Assembly: GCA_944363655.1 (NCBI GenBank)
Contig: CALVUU010000014.1
Span: 1 to 28,773 of the forward strand
Direction of reading: 5' to 3'
From: an uncultured Bacilli bacterium
GTDB taxonomy: Bacteria; Bacillota_I; Bacilli_A; RF39; UBA660
DNA length: 28,773 nt
Positions 1-5,731 of the stretch are shown piece by piece. The notes under the pieces are model-generated. The model did no database searches, was not told where the DNA came from, and saw only the letters and a list, made by a program, of their open reading frames with translations. How positions within the stretch are numbered: the first letter of the stretch is position 1; every line of letters begins with the position of its first letter. Made by a program: the position numbers and the translations under genes.

Positions 1-676
1 TAATAATCTTTTCTTTAAATTTTTCATTATTAAGATTACTTTTATCGATACTTTCAAGAATACCATTATTTAAAACTACTATTTCATCACATAAATCTAA
101 TGCTAGTTCCATAATATGAGTTGAAAAAATCAAAATATGGTCTTTTTTCAATTTCTTTAAAAGTTCTTTCATTTCCTCAGCAACGACGACATCAAAAGAA
201 GTAAGAGGTTCATCTAAAAGTAAAATGCTAGGGCTAGCAATAATATGAACTAACATTTGCATTTTATTTTTCATCCCATGAGAATAATCCTTCATTAATT
301 TATCACGATCTTCTACATCTAGTTTTATTAAGTCAAAATATTCATCAATAGTTTTTAAATTAGAAATATTTTCTTTATTAATATCGATGAAAAACTTTAA
401 AAATTCCCGTCCTGTTAAAAATTCAGGAACAACGGGGGTAGATAGTACATAACCAATATCTTTAGATTCTATTTTACGAACTTCATTATCAACGATATAA
501 AATTCTCCAGCATCAATATCTAAATCTTCATTTAAACAATTAAATAGTGTTGTTTTACCAGCGCCATTACGACCTAAAAGGCCATATATTTTACCACTTG
601 AAAATTCAAAATTAATATCTTTTAAAACTTCCTTTTTTTCAAAACTTTTCTTCAAATTTTTGATTACTAATTTCAT
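1..676 (-). CDS. ABC transporter ATP-binding protein (partial, runs off left edge)
   Basis: This is the ATPase subunit of an ABC transporter, which would act at the inner face of the membrane. About 225 codons are present and no stop is reached before the window edge, so the C-terminus is missing. Read from the ATG at 676, it begins MKLVIKNLKKSF. It shows Walker A (GRNGAGKTT, about residues 37-45), a degenerate signature (YSHGMKNKMQ in place of LSGGQ), Walker B (ILLLDEP) and the switch histidine (FSTH). The degenerate signature and the single-domain layout resemble the CcmA/BcrA-like ATPases that pair with a separate ABC-2 permease. That permease would lie to the left, outside the window. The start follows GAGGT seven bases upstream, and a good promoter lies about 20 bp further up. 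The substrate cannot be told. Confidence 0.9.
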   Translation of the reverse strand, partial: MKLVIKNLKKSFEKKEVLKDINFEFSSGKIYGLLGRNGAGKTTLFNCLNEDLDIDAGEFYIVDNEVRKIESKDIGYVLSTPVVPEFLTGREFLKFFIDINKENISNLKTIDEYFDLIKLDVEDRDKLMKDYSHGMKNKMQMLVHIIASPSILLLDEPLTSFDVVVAEEMKELLKKLKKDHILIFSTHIMELALDLCDEIVVLNNGILESIDKSNLNNEKFKEKII

Positions 677-695
677 AAAATACCTCACACACATT

Positions 696-723
696 AGTAT
701 AGCAAAAATATATTTATTAGCAA
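696..723 (-). promoter_or_regulatory. Promoter of the left-edge ABC ATPase
   Basis: On the minus strand there is TTGCTA (718-723), a 16-base spacer, then TATACT (696-701) preceded by TGC, which makes an extended -10. It lies between the stop of the coiled-coil gene and the ATPase start, so the ATPase probably begins its own transcript. Seen by eye only. Confidence 0.6.
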
Positions 724-736
724 GAAAAAGTGTTAA

Positions 737-1333
737 TTACATGTAAGGTTTAATTCTTGAAAAATTTATTTCCTTTTTTTCTTGAAGTTCAGTATTTATA
801 ATATCTTTTTCTTGATTCAATATAAAGGTGAGAGTGTCTTGGATTACTTTCTGCTCATTATCAATATTATCTATTGAATAATTAAGTTTTTTAATTATGT
901 TTAATAACAATTCTTTTTTATTTTCTAAATCACGGGTGCTTTTTTTCAATTTTTTAATATCATTTTTAATTCTTAAAGGATCGTATTTTTTAATATCAGT
1001 ATAAAGATTAATATATTTAGGTATACAAAAAATACTATAACCAATTAAAAGGATAAGAATAGTTAAATTAATTGTTAATCCTAAGGCTATTAAAATAATG
1101 ATGATAAGAATAGTTTGATAAAACAATCTTATCATTTTTTTCTTGGATTGCTTTGCTATTTCATTTTCTTCTAAAAGACTATCTATTTGTTCATTATTAA
1201 GTTCTAATAACACGTTTATATCTTCTAGTCTTATTTCTACTTTATTTTTTTCTTCTTCAGTTTTTCTTTTTTTGGTTTCTAATTCTTCAAATTTCTTTTT
1301 TCTTTCAGCAATAAATGCCTTATTTATTTTCAT
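737..1333 (-). CDS. Coiled-coil protein with a central membrane hairpin, function unknown
   Basis: I do not recognise the family. The 198-residue protein has a charged, Lys/Glu-rich N-terminal coiled coil (about residues 5-65), a hydrophobic segment of about 40 residues likely to form two membrane helices (about 75-110), and a second coiled coil (about 125-190). Both soluble parts probably face the cytoplasm. The start is placed at the ATG at 1333 because AAAGGA stands eight bases upstream. The in-frame ATG five codons earlier (1348) lies upstream of that site. It has its own promoter (1361-1389), so it is not strictly an operon member with the histidine kinase gene before it. Predicted structure only; no role is inferred. 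Confidence 0.75.
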   Translation of the reverse strand: MKINKAFIAERKKKFEELETKKRKTEEEKNKVEIRLEDINVLLELNNEQIDSLLEENEIAKQSKKKMIRLFYQTILIIIILIALGLTINLTILILLIGYSIFCIPKYINLYTDIKKYDPLRIKNDIKKLKKSTRDLENKKELLLNIIKKLNYSIDNIDNEQKVIQDTLTFILNQEKDIINTELQEKKEINFSRIKPYM

Positions 1334-1360
1334 AATATATCCTTTCATAGAAGTGATAAT

Positions 1361-1389
1361 ATTTTACATTTTTTAAGTAATAAAGTCAA
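1361..1389 (-). promoter_or_regulatory. Sigma-A-type promoter of the coiled-coil membrane protein
   Basis: The minus strand reads TTGACT (1384-1389), exactly 17 bases, then TAAAAT (1361-1366), close to the vegetative consensus. The expected transcript start is about 20 bases before the gene's ribosome binding site. The rest of the 115-base gap after the kinase gene (1334-1448) is AT-rich and shows nothing else clear. Confidence 0.65.
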
Positions 1390-1448
1390 ATTATTTTATT
1401 GCTAATATTTTTTTATATTGTTTTTTTAATCACGTATAAATTAGTAAA

Positions 1449-2645
1449 CTATTTATAATAACGAATTTTAAATGTTGTACCTTCATTAGGAATAGAAGTA
1501 ACTATAATTTTACCATTATCTTTATTGATTATCTCTTTAGCTAAACTCATGCCAATACCAAAATTATTATTACTACTATTTTCCCCTTTATAAAATCTTT
1601 CAAAAATTCTTCTTTGTTCTTCTTTAGTCATACCTTTTCCTTCATCTTTTATTATAATTTCTGTATAAATATTAGTTTCTTTAAAATTTATATAAATATT
1701 TTTATTTTCCGGTGTATATTCTAAACAATTTTTTAATATATTACTTATGGCTTCAAATTCCCAATTATAATCTCCAGTAAATGTTATATTATTAGCACCA
1801 CTTACATGAATATTTATGTTTTTAACTTCTCTTAATACATCAATATGTTTTAAGACATCTAAACATAATTTTTTTACATTTATACTTTCTTTTTTAAAAT
1901 TAATAACGTTAGCATCAAAACGAGATAATTTAAGAAGAACAATAATTAAATAGTTGATACTTGCTACTTGATTTTTAATATCATTTAAAAATTCTTTTTG
2001 TAAAGATGCAGGAATATCTTCATCACATAAATTATCTACAAGTAAAGATATTGAAGTTAAAGGTGTTTTTAGTTGATGAGAAATATTGGTTAAAGAATTT
2101 TTGAGGTTTATTTTATCTATTTGTTCTTTTTCGGCTTTTTCTCTAAGCATTATAGTTGTAGTATATATTTCATTTTTTAAAATAGAAAATAAACCTTCAC
2201 TATTTAAATTTATTTGCAAATTATAATTACCACGATTTAATTCTTTTAAATAATTAATTAAATTATTTAATTCTTTTTTATTTTTTATATCATATAAATA
2301 TATACCTAATATTACTATTAATATAATAACTATGAATAATATTATATTTAATATTAATTGTTCATGAAATTTACTTTCTAAGGAAGCTAAAATACTTGAA
2401 TCTGAGTCAGTAAATCCATAGGATGTGAGAATATCAGAATTACTTGAATAATCTGTATTATTTATTATTTCTATAATTTCACTAGAATCGATATTGGAAT
2501 AGTTTTTATCAATTAAATTGATAATATCAGATATAAATTCGTTTGTAAGATTAGAATATGTTTTAAACTCATAATAAGTAACAGAAATTGTTATTATAAA
2601 TAAAACTATAACTGTTAGTATTACTATTATTTTCTTCTTTTTCAT
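1449..2645 (-). CDS. Sensor histidine kinase, two membrane helices
   Basis: Membrane histidine kinase partner of the response regulator encoded just before it. The gene starts inside the regulator's last codons (4-base ATGA overlap), so the two are translationally coupled. Of 398 residues, TM1 is about 5-24, an extracytoplasmic sensor about 25-97, and TM2 about 98-118. A short HAMP-like linker follows, then the dimerisation domain with phospho-acceptor His190 (NISHQLKTPLTS). The ATPase domain has the N-box (Asn302/Asn306), G1 (DEGKGM, 334-339), the F-box (FERFYKG) and G2 (GIGMSLAKE, 363-371). All catalytic boxes look intact. The roughly 70-residue outer domain argues against the BceS type, which has almost no sensor loop. 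The stimulus is unknown. A FtsX-type ABC transporter lies 4.4 kb upstream on the same strand and may be its functional neighbour. Confidence 0.93.
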   Translation of the reverse strand: MKKKKIIVILTVIVLFIITISVTYYEFKTYSNLTNEFISDIINLIDKNYSNIDSSEIIEIINNTDYSSNSDILTSYGFTDSDSSILASLESKFHEQLILNIILFIVIILIVILGIYLYDIKNKKELNNLINYLKELNRGNYNLQINLNSEGLFSILKNEIYTTTIMLREKAEKEQIDKINLKNSLTNISHQLKTPLTSISLLVDNLCDEDIPASLQKEFLNDIKNQVASINYLIIVLLKLSRFDANVINFKKESINVKKLCLDVLKHIDVLREVKNINIHVSGANNITFTGDYNWEFEAISNILKNCLEYTPENKNIYINFKETNIYTEIIIKDEGKGMTKEEQRRIFERFYKGENSSNNNFGIGMSLAKEIINKDNGKIIVTSIPNEGTTFKIRYYK

Positions 2646-3289
2646 TTATCCACCCTATAACCAATACCTTTAATAGTTTTGATAATATCATTATTACCTA
2701 ACTTTTCTCTAATTCTTTTTATATAAACAGTTAATGTATTATCTTCAACATATTTACCTGAAATATCCCAAATACGATTAATTAATATTTCTCGAGTTAC
2801 AATTCTATTTAAATTTTGAAAAAGTAATAACAAAATACGATATTCTAAACTAGTTAGAATTATTTCCTCATTATTAACAAATACTCTACCTGCTTCAGTA
2901 TCAATGGTAACATTATCTACTACAATAAGTTCATTATCCTTATTTCTTTTTAATATTTTGTTAATTCGGGATAATAATTCTTTAGAACGAAATGTTTTAA
3001 TTATATAATCTTCTACTCCGGAATCTAATGATGAAGATATAATATCTTCATCATCTTTAGCCGTTAGTATTAATGTTGTTTTATCCTTTAGGTTTTCTTC
3101 ATAAAAATTTATTCCATCACCATCAGGTAACATTAAGTCAAGTATTATTAAATCATATTTATTTTCAATTAACACTTTTGCTTCTTTTAAAGATTTAGCA
3201 ATAGTTACTTTAAAATTATGTGTTTCTAATAAATATTTAATTCCTTTAAGTATATAATCATTATCTTCGATAAGTAAAATGTTATACAT
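2642..3289 (-). CDS. OmpR/PhoB-family response regulator
   Basis: Cytoplasmic DNA-binding response regulator of 215 residues, paired with the coupled kinase gene downstream. The receiver domain (about 1-115) has acidic residues Glu8/Asp9, phospho-acceptor Asp51 (LILDLMLPDGDG), Thr76 and Lys98. The residue after Lys98 is Thr (DYIIKTF), where this family almost always has a cis-Pro (KPF). The winged-helix domain (about 120-215) has the usual VYIKRIREKLG recognition helix and the terminal IKGIGYRV hairpin. The ATG at 3289 follows a GGTGA site with normal spacing. It lies directly downstream of the truncated genes at 3341-4075. I saw no confident promoter in the 50 bases before it, although it should head the kinase operon. 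Confidence 0.93.
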   Translation of the reverse strand: MYNILLIEDNDYILKGIKYLLETHNFKVTIAKSLKEAKVLIENKYDLIILDLMLPDGDGINFYEENLKDKTTLILTAKDDEDIISSSLDSGVEDYIIKTFRSKELLSRINKILKRNKDNELIVVDNVTIDTEAGRVFVNNEEIILTSLEYRILLLLFQNLNRIVTREILINRIWDISGKYVEDNTLTVYIKRIREKLGNNDIIKTIKGIGYRVDK

Positions 3290-3340
3290 AAATAATTCAC
3301 CAATATTATTTTATCAAATAATATGGCAGATTAAAACCAA

Positions 3341-3688
3341 TTAATTTATGCGTATGGGATTAGAAATTGAACCGTTACCTGAGAGGTACTCTACATTGGA
3401 GTTTAGGTAAAAGACAGGTCTTGCTGTATAACGTGGCGGATTAGATGATAAATTCATAGAATTTATATAGCCAGACAAATCATATATAAATGACACAGAA
3501 TTAGAATCTGAATTACGAGTAATCGTCCATTCACCAAAGCCTAAATATAACCAGTTATCTACTCCATAATATAAAGTACCTAATGTATTAGTCCATTTTT
3601 CTGGAATAGCTCCATATCCATAATCACTTACGTATATTAAGCCTACTTTGGCATTATATGTTGTATTTTCTACTGGATTTAAAATTTC
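3341..3688 (-). pseudogene. 3' remnant of a C-type-lectin-like (DUF6273-type) surface/prepilin protein
   Basis: The reading frame encodes only the C-terminal part of a protein type I recall from uncultured Bacilli: an N-terminal prepilin-like part followed by a lectin-fold domain that ends in a conserved tail. Here the visible motifs are KVGLIYVSDYGYGA, GEWTITRNSDSNSV, then ARPVFYLNSNVEYLSG and a final SNPIRIN. No signal peptide or prepilin motif is present. Homology-like sequence stops near 3685. The open frame runs on to an ATG at 3748, but there it reads the antisense of the neighbouring regulator remnant. There is no ribosome binding site for that ATG. I therefore read it as a 5'-truncated gene whose end is the recombination point shared with the plus-strand XRE remnant. 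The family assignment is from memory of the tail motif. Confidence 0.65.
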
Positions 3689-4075
3689 ATAAAAGAAGTA
3701 GCTAATATTCTTAACTGTAATCGTAATACATACAATAATTGGGAACAAGAAGTAGTTATGTTACCAATAGAAATTGCTGATAAATTATCTTGTTTTTATA
3801 AAGTAAGATTAGCATATATTTATGGAATTGATAAGAAATATAAATTAATTAAAAATGTAAAACCATATAATTATGATACTTTAATTGATAATTTAAATAA
3901 GTTAAGAACAATAAATAAAGATACGTATAGAGAAATAGCCAGTTATATTAATTGTACAGAATCAACTGTTCAAAGATATTTTACTAAAGTTATTGTACCT
4001 CCGATTGATCGATTGATACTACTTGCTAAATTATATGAAATTGATTTAGATGTTTTATGTGGAAAAGAAAAGTAA
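3683..4075 (+). pseudogene. 5'-truncated double-HTH (XRE-type) regulator
   Basis: The in-frame sequence opens just after a stop at 3680. It immediately reads the second half of a helix-turn-helix (KEVANILNCNRNTYNNWE), then IADKLSCFYKVRLAYIYGID. A second HTH-like unit follows (YREIASYINCTESTVQRYF, then PPIDRLILLAKLYEID), ending at the TAA at 4073-4075. The first helix of the XRE domain and any start codon with a ribosome binding site are missing. The ATG at 3758 lies inside the HTH domain and has no Shine-Dalgarno sequence. The gene therefore seems cut at about 3683-3692, where it meets the truncated minus-strand gene head to head. It ends 6 bases before the VWA gene's stop on the other strand. 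Confidence 0.65.
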
Positions 4076-4081
4076 TTTATT

Positions 4082-5323
4082 TTATCGTGATTTTCCATTA
4101 TTCATTTCATATAATTTATTAAGTTGCTTATCATCTATATATATTACTTTTCCATCAAGGGGATTAATCTTTTTTTCACCAAAAACTATCCATATGGCAT
4201 CTACTTTGGTACTTGGCATATTGGATTCTCCATCTGTAAATATTATTTTATTTTCAACTCTTCTTGTAAATGCATTAACAGCCACTTCAAAGTTAGTTCC
4301 ACCCCCACCATAAAATGTTAAATTATCAATATCAGATATATCTTTAATTTCTGTAAAACCATAAAATTGTGTATCAAAACATCCGACTTTAACTTTAGAT
4401 GTTTGTAATATATTTTTACATTCTCTTAAAAAATTTCTAAGAAGTGTTTCATCTACAGAACCACTGGTATCCAAAACGATTTCTGTCTCTGGTCGTGGCA
4501 TTTCTTCTAAATACGCTGTTACTACCCCATCTTCTATTCCAGCATTTTGATAAGACCAATCAACATCATATTTAATTGCTTCTTTTAATAATATCCTCCA
4601 ATCAATAAGAGGTTTAGATATGCCAATGTCAGTTATGTTTCTTATTTCACTATTTGTCGTATTTCCATAACCATGTGACTTGCTCGCTAGTGATGCTTGC
4701 AATTCTTCTAATTGTTTTTTCTTTATTATTTTATTTTGTTTAAATATTTCTTTTTCTCCTAAGTCTATTATTCTTTTAATTTTTTTATAATTTTTCTTTT
4801 CTTCATTTTCATTATGCTTTATTTGGGTTGCTTTAGCCCACATAGAGTGCGTATCATGTCCACCATTATAGTTATTACCTTTTTGTCCTATTGGATTTTT
4901 ACTATCATTACCTTGATTACCATTCTGTTGTTTTTTCTTTCCCTCTAAAAGTTTTGCATACATTTCTTCAGCATCATAGTTAATTGCTTTTGGAATATCA
5001 ATTGCCCCTTTAATTATTGGTAATCCATCCTGTTTTAAAAAAGCATTTATAACAGCATCTGTGGCAATATTCCAAGTTTCTATATCTTTACCTTCACTTC
5101 TAGAAATATGTTCAAAGGCTATATGACATATTTCATGGGCAAAAACAAATATCTGCTCATCATTTGTAATAGCTTCAATAAAGTTAGCATTATAATATAT
5201 ATTTTCCCCATTTGTTTCAACGGTTGCTACTCTGCTTTCCAAAATAAAGTTAGAATTTGCTACCACACTTCCAAATAAAGGATACTTAACTAATAATTTT
5301 CTTTTAATAGTTTCTAAATTCAT
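4082..5323 (-). CDS. VWA-like protein with N-terminal metallopeptidase-like domain (DUF2201 type)
   Basis: Third gene of the MoxR cassette. The N-terminal half matches the putative metallopeptidase domain found ahead of DUF2201 VWA domains. It has HEICH at residues 63-67 (a zinc HExxH with Glu64) followed by FEH, and Asp/Glu residues downstream (TWNIATDAVIN, 83-93). A low-complexity Gln/Asn/Gly/Lys linker follows (about 129-175), then a helical part. The C-terminal VWA domain carries a complete MIDAS: DTSGS (285-289), Thr343 in GGGGTNF and Asp364 in FTDGES. Family knowledge: MoxR ATPases act with VWA proteins as chaperone or maturation pairs. The ATG lies 6 bases after the previous stop with only a weak ribosome site, so coupled translation is likely. 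Whether the peptidase is active is not known. Confidence 0.88.
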   Translation of the reverse strand: MNLETIKRKLLVKYPLFGSVVANSNFILESRVATVETNGENIYYNANFIEAITNDEQIFVFAHEICHIAFEHISRSEGKDIETWNIATDAVINAFLKQDGLPIIKGAIDIPKAINYDAEEMYAKLLEGKKKQQNGNQGNDSKNPIGQKGNNYNGGHDTHSMWAKATQIKHNENEEKKNYKKIKRIIDLGEKEIFKQNKIIKKKQLEELQASLASKSHGYGNTTNSEIRNITDIGISKPLIDWRILLKEAIKYDVDWSYQNAGIEDGVVTAYLEEMPRPETEIVLDTSGSVDETLLRNFLRECKNILQTSKVKVGCFDTQFYGFTEIKDISDIDNLTFYGGGGTNFEVAVNAFTRRVENKIIFTDGESNMPSTKVDAIWIVFGEKKINPLDGKVIYIDDKQLNKLYEMNNGKSR

Positions 5324-5329
5324 ACATCA

Positions 5330-5731
5330 TCAAATATGTGCTAATAAAGAATATACTTCTTCATTTATTTTATTAGCAGTTAAATCAGAACAAGTAACAA
5401 TAATAAAACAATTTTTAGGTAATTTAAATGTACTAACTTTTTTATATTTAAGTATCTCAATAAATTTAGTTTGTTCTTCTAAAGGAATTTCGTTTATATT
5501 TTCTATTACTAAAACAGTTGGGCTTGTTTTACATTTATTTAATAATTCTTTATACCAAAGTGGAGGACAAAAATCTGTTTTTTCATAATGACCATTTAAT
5601 TCAGAATTTACAACATTTGATTTAATAATAACGGAATTAGCCAAAAAATCTGAAGGTATATTTTGTATCAATAAGGGAGAAACGCCATTCATAATATAAT
5701 TTTTTAATAAATTTAATCTTTCTTTATTCAT
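5330..5731 (-). CDS. Short AAA-like protein lacking Walker A, degenerate paralogue of the adjacent MoxR
   Basis: This 133-residue protein has no P-loop but lines up with the middle of the MoxR protein encoded just before it. PPLWYKELLNKCKTSP (about 56-71) matches PPTWYQRVLEKCEAEP there. TVLVIENINEIP (72-83) occupies the Walker B strand. KLPKNCFIIVTCSD (103-116) matches the KLPKNARIVAAGNE sensor-1 segment, and the C-terminal SLLAHI matches FNRFAHI without its arginine finger. It should therefore be unable to hydrolyse ATP alone and may sit in a mixed ring with MoxR. Its ATG overlaps the MoxR stop (ATGA) and uses a strong AAGGAGG site located inside the MoxR gene. Length and matching ends argue for a kept, small partner rather than random decay, but decay cannot be excluded. 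Confidence 0.7.
   Translation of the reverse strand: MNKERLNLLKNYIMNGVSPLLIQNIPSDFLANSVIIKSNVVNSELNGHYEKTDFCPPLWYKELLNKCKTSPTVLVIENINEIPLEEQTKFIEILKYKKVSTFKLPKNCFIIVTCSDLTANKINEEVYSLLAHI

Noticed and set aside
1143..1376. Plus-strand open frame opposite the coiled-coil gene, and similar antisense frames (4050-4321, 6320-6784, 9258-9470, 10143-10349, 10541-10729, 13681-13884, 14962-15288, 16598-16855, 19393-19638, 22812-22997)
   Set aside because: They lie opposite well-supported genes, lack ribosome sites and have low-complexity compositions typical of antisense reading.
3758..4075. ATG at 3758 as the true start of an intact 105-residue regulator
   Set aside because: No ribosome binding site precedes it, and recognisable HTH sequence continues in frame upstream of it.
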